This document shows, piece after piece, positions 29,926 through 40,646 of a stretch of DNA of 64,000 nucleotides. The DNA lies in NCBI RefSeq assembly GCF_000687165.1, contig NZ_JMKU01000002.1, positions 335,170 through 399,169 on the forward strand, written 5' to 3'. The translations under genes and the position numbers were made by a program. Below the pieces are notes generated by a model, which saw nothing but the letters and a program-made list of their open reading frames with translations, ran no database searches and was not told the origin of the DNA. Each line of letters begins with the position of its first letter. Position 1 is the stretch's first letter. Origin of the DNA: Paracidovorax oryzae ATCC 19882. GTDB lineage: Bacteria; Pseudomonadota; Gammaproteobacteria; Burkholderiales; Burkholderiaceae_C.

Positions 29926-31436
29926 CCATGCCTGCTGTACCCCGATTGCTGCCAGTGGTGCTTTGTGGAGGCGTGGGCTCGCGTCTGTGGCCGCTCTCGC
30001 GTGAAACCTATCCCAAGCAGTTCCTCGCGTTGTCCGGTGAGCGGTCCATGCTCCAGGAAACCGTGCTGCGGTTGCAGGGGCCGTTGCCCGGCATGCGTGT
30101 GGCCGATGCTCCGATGCTGGTCTGCAACAGCGAACACCGTTTCATCGCTGCCGAGCAGCTGAAGGCGATAGGCATGGGCGGTGCGCAGATCCTACTGGAG
30201 CCTGTAGGCCGCAATACCGCACCGGCCTTGACCATCGCCGCTCTGCAGGCTATCGAAAACGACCGGTTCGACGACCCCGTGCTGCTGGCCATGCCCGCGG
30301 ACCATGTGATTGCGAATGGAAAAGCCTTCCGGCTCGCCGTCCAGCGAGCCTTTCCGTTCGCGGCGGATGGCGGCATTGTCACCTTCGGCATCGTGCCTGA
30401 TCATCCTGAAACAGGGTATGGCTACATCCGTTGCATACCGCTGGCGCATGGGGGAGCTTCAGGCGCGGACATGGCTGCCCAGGTGCACCGTGTTGCCGAG
30501 TTTGTCGAGAAGCCGGACGAAGAGACGGCGTCCGCGTATTTTGCCAGCGGCCAGTATTTGTGGAATGGCGGCCTTTTCATGGTGCGTGCATGCCAGTGGC
30601 TTGCGGCTGTGCGCGCATGCCGGCCCGACATCCTGCAGGCGTGCTCCGATGCCATGCGCGGTGCTGTGCGTGATCTGGATTTCATCCGGCCTGCTGAGCC
30701 GGCCTTCCAAGCGTGTCCCTCGGATTCCATCGATTACGCCGTGATGGAACGCCTGCCGTCCACGCCGCAGCTGGACATGCCCGCTTATGTCGTGCCTCTG
30801 GACGCGGACTGGTCCGACCTGGGGGCATGGGATGCGCTGTGGAAGGCACTCGAGCGCGATCCTGACGGCAACGCCGCCGTGGGCCACGTGGTGCAGCATG
30901 GCTGCCGCGACACATTGCTCTACGGATCGAGCCGGCTGGTCGCCGGGGTCGGTTTGGACCATGTCGTCGTGGTGGAGACACCCGATGCGGTGCTGGTGGC
31001 CGACAAAGGCCGTACGCAGGAAGTGAAGCATGTGGTGGGCCTGTTGGCACATGCAGGGAACGGCCTGGCCCAGCGCCACCGGAAGGTGCATCGGCCCTGG
31101 GGATGGTATGACGCCATTGACAGCGGAGCCCGGTTCCAGGTCAAGCGTATCGTCGTCAATCCAGGCGCGTGCCTCAGCCTGCAAATGCACCGGCACCGTG
31201 CGGAACACTGGGTGGTGGTCAGCGGCACGGCGGAGATCACCAATGGAGACGATACCTATGTGCTCGGCCCCAACCAATCCACTTACATTCCCGTGGGCAG
31301 GCCGCACCGGCTTGCCAACCCGGGGGACGCTCCGCTCGAAATCATCGAGGTCCAGTCGGGAGATTATCTCGGCGAGGATGACATCGTGCGATTCGATGAC
31401 ATGTATGGTCGCTCGTCCTCTGGAGCCGGCAATTGA
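29922..31436 (+). CDS. manC: Mannose-1-phosphate guanylyltransferase / mannose-6-phosphate isomerase
   Basis: Bifunctional GDP-mannose-forming enzyme (ManC/AlgA/CpsB type), 504 residues. The N-terminal nucleotidyltransferase has LCGGVGSRLWPLSRETYPKQ and FVEKPDEETA. The C-terminal cupin phosphomannose isomerase has RPWGWYDAIDSG and the metal-site QMHRHRAEHWVVVSGTAE. It supplies GDP-mannose, implying mannose or a mannose-derived deoxysugar in the glycan. No gmd or rmd gene is nearby, so mannose itself is the simplest reading. Phosphomannomutase must be encoded elsewhere. Confidence 0.94.
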   Translation: MTMPAVPRLLPVVLCGGVGSRLWPLSRETYPKQFLALSGERSMLQETVLRLQGPLPGMRVADAPMLVCNSEHRFIAAEQLKAIGMGGAQILLEPVGRNTAPALTIAALQAIENDRFDDPVLLAMPADHVIANGKAFRLAVQRAFPFAADGGIVTFGIVPDHPETGYGYIRCIPLAHGGASGADMAAQVHRVAEFVEKPDEETASAYFASGQYLWNGGLFMVRACQWLAAVRACRPDILQACSDAMRGAVRDLDFIRPAEPAFQACPSDSIDYAVMERLPSTPQLDMPAYVVPLDADWSDLGAWDALWKALERDPDGNAAVGHVVQHGCRDTLLYGSSRLVAGVGLDHVVVVETPDAVLVADKGRTQEVKHVVGLLAHAGNGLAQRHRKVHRPWGWYDAIDSGARFQVKRIVVNPGACLSLQMHRHRAEHWVVVSGTAEITNGDDTYVLGPNQSTYIPVGRPHRLANPGDAPLEIIEVQSGDYLGEDDIVRFDDMYGRSSSGAGN

Positions 31437-31472
31437 ACGCTGGCGCAGCCTGTTGAATTCTTGCTGAAGTAG

Positions 31473-32771
31473 ATGATGAACCTGGAAAAAGCAAACATTG
31501 CCGTGATCGGCCTGGGCTACGTGGGCTTGCCACTGGCTGTTGAATTCGGAAAGCGGCGCCCCGTGCTGGGGTTTGACATCAACGCGGCGCGCATCGCGGA
31601 ACTGCAGGGCGGCAAAGATGGCACTCTCGAAGTGACGCCCGAGGACCTGCGTGCTGCAACCCATCTTCGCTACAGCGCAGACCCGGAAGCCCTCAAGGAT
31701 TGCGGAATTTTCATCGTGACCGTGCCGACGCCGGTGGACACTGCCAATCGGCCCGACATGACCCCGCTGGTCAAGGCCAGTGAGACGGTGGGCCGTGCCA
31801 TGCCCCAGGGGGCCGTGGTGATCTATGAGTCCACCGTGTATCCCGGTGCGACGGAAGAGGTATGTGTTCCGGTTCTGGAGCGCTGCAGCGGCAAGACGTT
31901 CAACTCCGGTTTCTTCTGCGGCTACAGCCCCGAGCGCATCAATCCGGGCGACAAGATCAACACCCTGACCAAGATCCGGAAGATCACCAGTGGCAGCACC
32001 CCTGAAGTGGCGGATGCCGTGGACGCTCTCTACGCCGAGATCATCACTGCAGGCACTCACAAGGCGAGCAGCCTGAAGGTGGCCGAAGCCGCGAAGGTTA
32101 TCGAAAACACTCAGCGCGACCTCAATATCGCCTTGGTGAACGAACTGTCGGTCATCTTCGATCGATTGGGAATCGATACGCTCGACGTGCTGGAGGCTGC
32201 CGGCAGCAAGTGGAATTTCCTGCCTTTCCGGCCGGGGCTCGTGGGTGGCCACTGCATTGGGGTGGACCCGTACTACCTGACCCACAAGGCCGAGGAAGTG
32301 GGCTACCACCCACAGGTCATCCTGGCCGGACGGCGCATCAACGACAACATGGCACGCTACGTGGCGCGAAACACCATCCGGCTGATGCTGCGCAACGGCA
32401 TGGACGTTCCCCGATGCCGCATCGGTGTCCTGGGCATCACGTTCAAGGAGAACTGCCCTGACATCCGCAACAGCAAGGTTGTGGACATGGTGCGGGAGTT
32501 CGAATCCTGGGGCGCCAATGTGGTCGTCTGTGATCCATGGGCCAATGCGCAGGACGTGCAGCACGAATATGGCATCTCCCTGGGAAGCGTGTCCGCGCAG
32601 GAACCCGTCGATGCGCTGGTCGTTGCGGTGGGTCACCACCAGTTCCGCGAAGCCAGCCTTTCCGAACTGCGCGCCTTCTGTCGCGGCGACCGCCCCGTGC
32701 TGGCTGACGTCAAGAGCCTCCATGACCGCCACCAGGCCGTGGCATCCGGCTTCACCGTGTTCCGTCTGTGA
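31473..32771 (+). CDS. Nucleotide sugar 6-dehydrogenase (TviB/WbpO type)
   Basis: NAD-dependent C6 dehydrogenase that converts a UDP-N-acetylhexosamine to its uronic acid, 432 residues. The Rossmann motif VIGLGYVGLPLAVEFGK and GGHCIGVDPYYL, with the catalytic Cys, are intact. By sequence it is closest to TviB/WbpO (for example ESTVYPGATEE, CGYSPERINPGDK). In this operon, however, the following genes are those of the WbpB-D-E-I pathway, which starts from UDP-GlcNAcA, so UDP-GlcNAc is the expected substrate. TviB also acts on UDP-GlcNAc, so the two lines of evidence are compatible. Confidence 0.9.
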   Translation: MMNLEKANIAVIGLGYVGLPLAVEFGKRRPVLGFDINAARIAELQGGKDGTLEVTPEDLRAATHLRYSADPEALKDCGIFIVTVPTPVDTANRPDMTPLVKASETVGRAMPQGAVVIYESTVYPGATEEVCVPVLERCSGKTFNSGFFCGYSPERINPGDKINTLTKIRKITSGSTPEVADAVDALYAEIITAGTHKASSLKVAEAAKVIENTQRDLNIALVNELSVIFDRLGIDTLDVLEAAGSKWNFLPFRPGLVGGHCIGVDPYYLTHKAEEVGYHPQVILAGRRINDNMARYVARNTIRLMLRNGMDVPRCRIGVLGITFKENCPDIRNSKVVDMVREFESWGANVVVCDPWANAQDVQHEYGISLGSVSAQEPVDALVVAVGHHQFREASLSELRAFCRGDRPVLADVKSLHDRHQAVASGFTVFRL

Positions 32772-32787
32772 CTTCCCCGACTTCTGA

Positions 32788-33732
<945 letters not shown>

Positions 33733-33798
33733 CGGCCGCGACGTGGCCGCCATTCCCGGCGGCTTTCCCCGACTCGCCTGAAAGCCTGGAATTACACC

Positions 33799-34386
33799 GT
33801 GACAGCCGAAGCTGAATTGACGATACATCCCACGGCCATCGTGGATCCCGGAGCGCAGATAGGCGCCGGAACGCGGATCTGGCACTGGGTACATATATGC
33901 AGTGGCGCTCGCATCGGCGAGCGCTGCTCTTTTGGCCAGAACGTTTTCGTGGGCAACGATGTCCAGATTGGCAACAACGTCAAAGTCCAGAACAACGTCA
34001 GCGTTTACGATGCGGTGACACTGGAAGACGACGTGTTCTGCGGTCCCAGTGCCGTATTCACCAACGTATACAACCCGCGCAGCGCGGTCCCCCGCAAGGA
34101 TGCGTACCGCCGGACCGTCGTCCGCCGTGGCGCAACCCTGGGGGCCAACGCGACGATCGTATGCGGCGCCACCATAGGGGAATATGCCTTCATAGCTGCC
34201 GGTGCCGTCGTGAACCGTGACGTTCATCCCTACGCACTGATGGCTGGCGTCCCGGCCCGCCAGATCGGATGGATGAGCGAGATGGGCGAGCGCCTCGATT
34301 TACCCATGACTGGAAATGGCGAAGCCACATGTCCTGCCACGGGTGGCCGCTACCAGCTGCTGGATGGCCGGGTCCAACGTATTTGA
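33799..34386 (+). CDS. wlbB: UDP-3-amino-sugar N-acetyltransferase (WbpD/WlbB-like)
   Basis: Left-handed beta-helix (hexapeptide repeat) acetyltransferase, 195 residues. It transfers acetyl from acetyl-CoA to the 3-amino group of UDP-GlcNAc3NA. Hexapeptide coils run from about residue 9 to 150 ([20 protein letters not shown] and onward), including the [20 protein letters not shown] block typical of WbpD. The GTG start at 33799 is the only reasonable start for a full-length family match. Its position between the oxidoreductase and aminotransferase genes supports the assignment. Confidence 0.9.
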   Translation: MTAEAELTIHPTAIVDPGAQIGAGTRIWHWVHICSGARIGERCSFGQNVFVGNDVQIGNNVKVQNNVSVYDAVTLEDDVFCGPSAVFTNVYNPRSAVPRKDAYRRTVVRRGATLGANATIVCGATIGEYAFIAAGAVVNRDVHPYALMAGVPARQIGWMSEMGERLDLPMTGNGEATCPATGGRYQLLDGRVQRI

Positions 34387-34407
34387 ACCGTATTCGACAG
34401 GGATGTC

Positions 34408-35508
34408 ATGGAATTCACAGATCTGAAAGCGCAATACCGAGCGCTCAAGCCGGAAATCGACGAGGGCATCCGCAGGGTGCTGGACCATGGGCAGTACATC
34501 ATGGGGCCGGAAGTCGCCGAACTGGAGGAGCGCCTGGCGGACTTCGTGGGGACGAAGCACTGCATCACTGCCAGCAACGGTACGGACACGCTCATGGTGG
34601 CCATGATGGCGTTGGGCATCGGGCCTGGAGATGAAGTCATCACCACCCCGTTCACTTTCGTTGCCACGGGGGAAATGATCGCCCTGCTCGGTGCTGTGCC
34701 GGTTTTCGTGGACATCGATCCGGAAACGTACAACATCGATCCGCAGCTCGTCGAAGATGCCATCACCTCGAAGACCCGCGCCATCATGCCCGTGAGCCTG
34801 TATGGCCAGTGCGCGGACATGGACGCCATCAACGAAATCGCAGCACGGCACGGGCTTGCAGTGATCGAGGACGCCGCGCAGTCGTTCGGCGCGACCTACA
34901 AAGGCCGCAGATCCTGTGGCTTGTCGACCATCGGTTCCACCAGCTTCTTTCCCAGCAAACCCCTGGGCTGCTATGGCGACGGAGGGGCCCTGTTCACCGA
35001 CGACGACGCACTGGCCAAGGCAATGCGCGAGATCCGGGTACACGGCCAGGATCGCCGCTACCACCACCCGAGGCTCGGCATCAACGGCCGGCTCGATACG
35101 CTGCAGGCAGCCATCCTGCTGGCCAAGTTGGGGCGCTTCCCATGGGAGATCGGCCAGAGGCAGAAGGCCGCGGACATCTATACCGATCTGCTCAAAGTCC
35201 ATTGTCCCGAAGTCGTTCGGCCACACATCAGCGAAAACGGTACCAGTGTCTATGCGCAATACAGCGTTCAGGTCGAAGACCGCGAAAGGGTCATTGCGTT
35301 CCTCAAGGCGCGCGGCATTCCAACGGCAGTCCACTACCCGGTGCCCTTGAATCATCAGCCAGCTTACAAGGACATCTGCAAGGGATATCACACGCCGAAG
35401 AGCAGTGAGGCGGCGAATCGCATCATGAGTCTGCCCATGAGTGCCGACATTACTGAGCAGGACCAGCGAGACGTCGTTGCTGCACTGGCAATGGCATTGG
35501 AAAAATGA
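34408..35508 (+). CDS. wlbC: UDP-3-keto-sugar aminotransferase (WbpE/WlbC-like)
   Basis: PLP-dependent DegT/DnrJ/EryC1/StrS aminotransferase, 366 residues, installing the 3-amino group with glutamate as donor. The N-terminus EFTDLKAQYRALKPEIDEGI is characteristic of the WbpE group. The PLP-binding lysine is Lys184 in FFPSKPLGCYGDGGA; VIEDAAQSFGA contains the pyridine-nitrogen-contacting Asp. Stop and the next ATG overlap by four bases. Confidence 0.92.
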   Translation: MEFTDLKAQYRALKPEIDEGIRRVLDHGQYIMGPEVAELEERLADFVGTKHCITASNGTDTLMVAMMALGIGPGDEVITTPFTFVATGEMIALLGAVPVFVDIDPETYNIDPQLVEDAITSKTRAIMPVSLYGQCADMDAINEIAARHGLAVIEDAAQSFGATYKGRRSCGLSTIGSTSFFPSKPLGCYGDGGALFTDDDALAKAMREIRVHGQDRRYHHPRLGINGRLDTLQAAILLAKLGRFPWEIGQRQKAADIYTDLLKVHCPEVVRPHISENGTSVYAQYSVQVEDRERVIAFLKARGIPTAVHYPVPLNHQPAYKDICKGYHTPKSSEAANRIMSLPMSADITEQDQRDVVAALAMALEK

Positions 35509-36584
35509 AAAAAATTCTTACTGTAGTGGGTGCCCGCCCCCAATTCATCAAGGCGGCAGCCATATCGCGGGCCATATCCCAGCGCCATGCCAACCGTTTT
35601 GTGGAAGTCCTGGTCCATACGGGGCAACACTACGATGCGAACATGTCGCAGGTGTTTTTCGACGAACTGCAGATTCCGGCTCCCAAATACAATATGGAAG
35701 TGTCAGGCGGAGGGCATGGTGCCATGACCGGACGCATGATGGAGGGAGTCGAGAAGATCATCCAGGAAGAGCGTCCTGATTGGCTGCTCATCTACGGAGA
35801 TACCAACTCCACCCTCGCTGGCGCACTCGCAGCCGCCAAGTTGCACATTCCTATCGCGCACGTCGAGGCCGGGCTCAGGTCTTTCAACATGCGGATGCCT
35901 GAGGAAATCAACCGCATCCTCTCGGACAGGGTTTCCAGCCTGCTTTTCTGTCCTACTGCAGCAGCAGTGGAGAACCTGAGGAAAGAAGGGCTGGAGAAAG
36001 GCGTCCATAACGTCGGCGATGTGATGTATGACGTTGCACTGTTCTACAGGGATATTGCGCTGCAGCGCAGCGGAGTATTGAATCGCCTTGGCGTCAAGGC
36101 TGGTGAATACGTCCTTGCCACTTGCCATCGTGCGGAAAATACGGATGATGCAGGGCGGATGTCCCAGATATTGGAAGCCTTGGGCAGGATCGCGGAGATC
36201 CGCCCGGTAGTGCTGCCTCTGCACCCCAGAACAAGAAATGCCATCCAGGGCTATGGACTGGGCAACCAGCTGAATAAGATCGTGGTCACAGACCCGTTGC
36301 CATTCCTCGACATCGTGGCGTTGGAGCAATGCGCCCGCACCATCGTTACCGACTCGGGCGGAGTACAGAAAGAGGCTTTCTTCTACGGTGTTCCTTGCGT
36401 CACCGTGCGGGACGAAACGGAATGGATCGAGACCGTCGATTCCGGATGGAACACGATCGCCGGCGCCGATGCCCGCAAGATATTGGAGGCCATGGATGCG
36501 GGCCGCCCTGCTGCCTCTAAACCCGAAGCTTACGGCAAGGGTGACGCGGCAGACCGTATTCTGGAAATCATGGGTGCTGACTGA
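35505..36584 (+). CDS. wlbD: UDP-2,3-diacetamido-glucuronate 2-epimerase (WbpI/WlbD-like)
   Basis: Non-hydrolysing UDP-GlcNAc 2-epimerase family, 359 residues. In the Wbp/Wlb pathway it converts UDP-GlcNAc3NAcA to UDP-ManNAc3NAcA, the final activated sugar. Family blocks: VGARPQFIKAAAI, HTGQHYD, HVEAGLRSFNMRMPEEINR and TDSGGVQKEAFFYGVPCVTVRDETEW. The ATG overlaps the aminotransferase stop and its own stop overlaps the exporter permease ATG (TGATG). Neighbouring pathway genes favour the diacetamido-uronate substrate over plain UDP-GlcNAc. Confidence 0.9.
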   Translation: MKKILTVVGARPQFIKAAAISRAISQRHANRFVEVLVHTGQHYDANMSQVFFDELQIPAPKYNMEVSGGGHGAMTGRMMEGVEKIIQEERPDWLLIYGDTNSTLAGALAAAKLHIPIAHVEAGLRSFNMRMPEEINRILSDRVSSLLFCPTAAAVENLRKEGLEKGVHNVGDVMYDVALFYRDIALQRSGVLNRLGVKAGEYVLATCHRAENTDDAGRMSQILEALGRIAEIRPVVLPLHPRTRNAIQGYGLGNQLNKIVVTDPLPFLDIVALEQCARTIVTDSGGVQKEAFFYGVPCVTVRDETEWIETVDSGWNTIAGADARKILEAMDAGRPAASKPEAYGKGDAADRILEIMGAD

Positions 36585-37366
36585 TGAATCTGATCCATCT
36601 CATCTGGGCGCACCGCTGGATCATCGCTGCAACCACTGTCGTCGACGTGAAGTCGAGGTTCAGAGGCACGGTCATCGGTATTCTCTGGACGGTGATCTAT
36701 CCCATTTTGTTTCTCGGCATATATGCCGTGATCTACATCATGATATTTCACGTGCGTGCTGCTGGATACGGTACGGAAGAGTATGTGCTTCTGGTGTTCT
36801 GCGGACTCGTACCTTTCCTGGGCTTTTCCGAAGCGCTCGGGAATGGCGTGGGCTCCATCATTGCGAACAAGGGACTCATTAAGAACACGCTTTTTCCCAT
36901 CGAATTGGTTCCAGTAAAGGCGGTTCTCTCGAGCAGCGTCACCATGGGCGTCGGCCTACTGCTCCTGATATCTGCCTTGTGGATATCAGGCGTTTGGCAT
37001 GTGACCCAGCTTGCAGTACCACTGATACTGCTACTGCAACTCATGTTTTCGATAGGATTGATCTGGCTTCTGGCTGCTGTCAATGTTTTTATCCAGGACA
37101 TAGGACAAATCGTTGCCATCTTCATCATGTTCCTGATGCTCGTTTCGCCGATTGCATATACGCATGAAATGATACCCAAGGAATTGATGCCTTTCATGTA
37201 TCCCAATCCCTTATATTATCTGATCATGCTTTATCGGGATGCCCTCTACTTTGGTTCGATACGGATCGATATGCTTTTGATATTTTCAGCCATCAGCTTG
37301 ATCATGTTCCTGGTAGGGGGGCATGTATTTTCCCGACTGAAGCCGCTTTTTGCTGACCATGTCTGA
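36584..37366 (+). CDS. wzm: Polysaccharide ABC exporter permease (Wzm)
   Basis: ABC-2-type membrane subunit, 260 residues with about six helices, that forms the channel for lipid-linked polysaccharide export. The N-terminal amphipathic start and RFRGTVIGILWTVIYPILFL are typical of Wzm. GC content falls from this gene onward. Its stop overlaps the wzt start by eight bases. Export by an ABC system means the glycan is completed in the cytoplasm, with no need for Wzx/Wzy, neither of which is present. Confidence 0.9.
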   Translation: MNLIHLIWAHRWIIAATTVVDVKSRFRGTVIGILWTVIYPILFLGIYAVIYIMIFHVRAAGYGTEEYVLLVFCGLVPFLGFSEALGNGVGSIIANKGLIKNTLFPIELVPVKAVLSSSVTMGVGLLLLISALWISGVWHVTQLAVPLILLLQLMFSIGLIWLLAAVNVFIQDIGQIVAIFIMFLMLVSPIAYTHEMIPKELMPFMYPNPLYYLIMLYRDALYFGSIRIDMLLIFSAISLIMFLVGGHVFSRLKPLFADHV

Positions 37367-39143
37367 TCTTGCTGTGTACTTGGATCGTGTGTCCAAGATG
37401 TACAAACTCTACCGGAATCCGAAATACAGGATGCTGGAGGCGTTGGGTATTCCTGTCGCGAAGTCCGCTTACGACGAGTTCTGGCCTCTGCGGGATATTT
37501 CGCTGCAAATCCGGAAAGGTGAGCGTGTCGGGTTGATCGGGAGAAATGGAGCTGGCAAGAGCACCATTCTCAAGTTGATTGCCAATCTGGTACAACCCAC
37601 CGAGGGAACTGTCGCAGTCAAGGGAAAAATTCAGGCATTGATGGAACTGGGGACAGGGTTTCATCCGGAGTTCACCGGGCGCGAAAACGTTATTTCCGCA
37701 CTTGCATACCAAGGTATAACCGGCCGGCGCGCCAGAGCGCTCCTGGACGATGTGCTGGATTTCTCGGAACTCGAAGATTTCATCGACAAGCCAATAAAAA
37801 CCTACTCCGCGGGCATGTATTCGCGACTGGCATTTGCGGCGGCCACCGCGGTAAGCCCGGAAATCTTGATCATCGACGAAATCCTCGGTGCTGGCGATGC
37901 ATATTTTGCGGGTAAGTCTGCGAGAAGAATGCGGGAACTGACCGTGGATGGCGCCACCGTGTTGTTCGTTTCGCACGACATGTCTGCAGTCCAGATGATC
38001 TGCGACCGGGCCGTATGGGTCGAGCGTGGACAGATCATTGCAGACGGGCATCCTATCGAGGTCGGCAAGAAATATGCCTCCTCCATCCGGAAGCAGGAAG
38101 AAATGCGACTGCGGGCGGTTAATCTCAAGTTGGGGAAGGGAGATACGAAGACCCTCGAAGCGAGAGAGCAATCCGATCGTACATGCACGTTGCGTTTCAT
38201 CTCGGCCAGCGGCAGTGCACCAAAGCATCAGCCGGTGAGCTTCTACTTTGTGAACCTCTATCATGGAGGTGAACTGATAGAGGGCGTGAAAATAGGTGCA
38301 TCTGCGGATGATGACAGGAACCAGCAGATACATCTGTTGACGGCCAAAGGATTCATGAACTGGAGCGAACCTTTGCGCATGCCCGATGGAACTCCCTATC
38401 GCCAGTTTGTCGATATGCAGGGAAAATATTTACATGCTCCGTTGAGCGTAGGTTTGCCACAAGGGATCGAGGGTGATTTCCATCTCGAGATATCACATTC
38501 AGGAAGTGGTAACGAGGAAATACTGCTGCAGATATTCAATGGTCATGAGTATGTGACTCTGGACCGGTTGACTCCACAAGCCGGAATTCAAAGAATTTCC
38601 TTGAGGCAAGCAGAAAAGGATGAGGAAGGCGGGTCCGCTGTGGAAGCTCTGCCGGATGCTGCGGCGCAGGTCCTGGCAGCAGAACCTGCGCAGGAAGACT
38701 TTTCATACGGCGACGGTGGCTTAAGCATCGAGGCCGTAGATTTCCATGATGCTGCCCAGGCATCGAGGCTGACCTATGAATTTGGCGAAGCGCTCCACGT
38801 GTCCATGCATTGGCGGTCCTCGCGGGCCGTACAGCGTATTGCATGCGTCATCTGCATATATGGCATGGATGGTCGTTGCATCAGCCAAGTTTTTTCCCCG
38901 CAGTTCTCCACAGATGCTGGAAAAACCGCAGGAGTGCTCTCCGCAGTATTTTCTCCGGTGATGATCGGAGCGGGAGAATATGTAGTGTCTGTCGGCCTTT
39001 TCGAGGATTTGGATGAGGGGTCGGTGATCCCTGGAAAACCTCTTTGCGTGCAGGATAGAAAATATCGCTTGAAGATTTTGAGCCCTGAGAGCATCAAGAT
39101 GGAACGCGGTGTGGTCGTTCATCCTGTGGAATGGACTATTTGA
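37359..39143 (+). CDS. wzt: Polysaccharide ABC exporter ATPase with extended C-terminal region (Wzt)
   Basis: 594 residues, longer than the roughly 400-470 usual for Wzt. Residues 1-235 are the ATPase: Walker A GRNGAGKS at 61-68, the Wzt-type FHPEFTGRENV, signature TYSAGMYSRLAFA, Walker B ILIIDEI. About residues 245-410 form an unassigned beta-rich module. About 440-594 resemble the Wzt carbohydrate-binding domain (FSYGDGGLSIEAVDFHD onward), which in E. coli O9a recognises the capped end of the O-chain. The ATG at 37359 is preferred over TTG 37350. The next gene encodes a methyltransferase, as expected if export is gated by a terminal modification. Confidence 0.88.
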   Translation: MSDLAVYLDRVSKMYKLYRNPKYRMLEALGIPVAKSAYDEFWPLRDISLQIRKGERVGLIGRNGAGKSTILKLIANLVQPTEGTVAVKGKIQALMELGTGFHPEFTGRENVISALAYQGITGRRARALLDDVLDFSELEDFIDKPIKTYSAGMYSRLAFAAATAVSPEILIIDEILGAGDAYFAGKSARRMRELTVDGATVLFVSHDMSAVQMICDRAVWVERGQIIADGHPIEVGKKYASSIRKQEEMRLRAVNLKLGKGDTKTLEAREQSDRTCTLRFISASGSAPKHQPVSFYFVNLYHGGELIEGVKIGASADDDRNQQIHLLTAKGFMNWSEPLRMPDGTPYRQFVDMQGKYLHAPLSVGLPQGIEGDFHLEISHSGSGNEEILLQIFNGHEYVTLDRLTPQAGIQRISLRQAEKDEEGGSAVEALPDAAAQVLAAEPAQEDFSYGDGGLSIEAVDFHDAAQASRLTYEFGEALHVSMHWRSSRAVQRIACVICIYGMDGRCISQVFSPQFSTDAGKTAGVLSAVFSPVMIGAGEYVVSVGLFEDLDEGSVIPGKPLCVQDRKYRLKILSPESIKMERGVVVHPVEWTI

Positions 39144-39151
39144 GGATCATC

Positions 39152-40624
39152 ATGCCTGACAGAGTCGATGTGCAATATTTTTCCCAGGCCAAGCTCTGGG
39201 GGCAGCCGGTACACGAACAGGTGATGGTTGCGAGGGATCTTGTCCGGCTCATTCCTGATGATGTGCATACCATTCTGGACGCAGGGTGTGGCAATGGAGC
39301 CGTGACCAACGATATTGCCAAATCCTGGAGCGTGGTGGGTTGCGACATCAGCGAGACGGCATTGAAAAATGTGGCGGCACCGGCAGTGGTTGCGGATTTG
39401 TGCAACCTCCCCTTTGCTGATGACAGTTTCGATCTGGTTTTGGCCAGCGATGTGATCGAGCATCTTCCCGATGAAATATATAAGCAGGCGCTCATGGAAA
39501 TTTCCAGGGTGGCTGCCAAATATGTACTCATTGCCGTTCCGTATCGCGAGGTCCTGGAGGCGGCCTATGTCTCCTGCCCATCCTGCGGCCAGCGGTACCA
39601 TGCGCATTTGCATCAACGGGTTTATGAAGAAGCCAGCCTGCATGGCCTGATGGGAACCCGGTTCCAGATCGAGAAAATGCTGCTTTCCGGTGAGCATTGG
39701 AAGTATGGCGCCTCCTCCTTGCCCGATGCCAGCTATTCTGTTGCTGGTTTGGATTATCCCTTCGAGAACGCCATCTGCCCATATTGCGGCACCAGGAGGG
39801 GGGGCAAGGCCTTTGGCAGGGGCGCCGAAAGCTTTAGAAGAAGAATCGAAGCATACCAGGCAATGTCGGTTGCATATGGATTCGAGCCAGTACCGCCTCG
39901 GAGCGAGATCATAGCGCTCTACACGAAAGCTGCTCGATCCCCCCAACCCATTGCTATAAATTCAGAAGAACCTTATGAAGATGGGTCGGGGATAGTCGAG
40001 CTCAATAGTATTCCTCGACTGAAGGATCCGGTTGGTTATCCAGTGTCCGTATATGAATTGGAGCCTGAGGGTTCGGAGCGCCTGTTGTTTTTGAAGAGGT
40101 CCCCCGAAAAATTGAAAATCCTGAAGGGATATTTATCGGGTGTGGACAGCTACTGCCCGGTCAATGAGGCCTACCACCAGTCCGAGATTTTGGAGGATGG
40201 GAGTTTCATGATCGCGGAAATTCCCTTCAATATGAGAGGCTTCCTTATCCGTTTTCTCGGCGCCTCAGATGATCTCGTGGTCGATCTGGAATACCGCAAC
40301 TATACATCCAGGGATGAAATATTACACCTGTGCTTTCAGGCTTTGCCCGGTGCTTCTGCTCATGAGAATGCGCGCATCCAGCACTTGAACTCCATCATGG
40401 AGAGGCTGGAATCCACCCGCAGTGAATTGGAAAATAAATTGCAGATCAGGGACAAAAACTATGAAGAGCTACAGGAGAGATTTGAAAAGGTCAATGCATT
40501 GGCAAATAGTCTCGAAAGTGAACGTGTTCGATTGAACGAGCTTCTGGCTGAGAGGGACAGTTATCGAATTGCTCGTGAAGAAGAGCAGGCGAAAATACGG
40601 GCAGGTCAGCGAGAGCCTGATTAA
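39152..40624 (+). CDS. SAM-dependent methyltransferase with C-terminal coiled coil, candidate chain terminator
   Basis: 490 residues. Residues 30-150 form a class I methyltransferase: SAM motif ILDAGCGNGA at 41-50, acidic loop VVGCDIS, and VLASDVIEHLPD. Two CxxC pairs (CPSCG and CPYCG) follow, suggesting a zinc site. A middle region without recognised motifs leads to about 85 highly charged residues with heptad character at the C-terminus, a likely coiled coil. Position next to a Wzt with carbohydrate-binding domain recalls WbdD of E. coli O8/O9a, which caps chains by methylation and measures them with a coiled coil. No kinase domain is evident. ATG 39152 is preferred (GAGGA five bases upstream). 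Confidence 0.82.
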   Translation: MPDRVDVQYFSQAKLWGQPVHEQVMVARDLVRLIPDDVHTILDAGCGNGAVTNDIAKSWSVVGCDISETALKNVAAPAVVADLCNLPFADDSFDLVLASDVIEHLPDEIYKQALMEISRVAAKYVLIAVPYREVLEAAYVSCPSCGQRYHAHLHQRVYEEASLHGLMGTRFQIEKMLLSGEHWKYGASSLPDASYSVAGLDYPFENAICPYCGTRRGGKAFGRGAESFRRRIEAYQAMSVAYGFEPVPPRSEIIALYTKAARSPQPIAINSEEPYEDGSGIVELNSIPRLKDPVGYPVSVYELEPEGSERLLFLKRSPEKLKILKGYLSGVDSYCPVNEAYHQSEILEDGSFMIAEIPFNMRGFLIRFLGASDDLVVDLEYRNYTSRDEILHLCFQALPGASAHENARIQHLNSIMERLESTRSELENKLQIRDKNYEELQERFEKVNALANSLESERVRLNELLAERDSYRIAREEEQAKIRAGQREPD

Positions 40625-40646
40625 AGGCCGATACCCCGGGGGAAAT

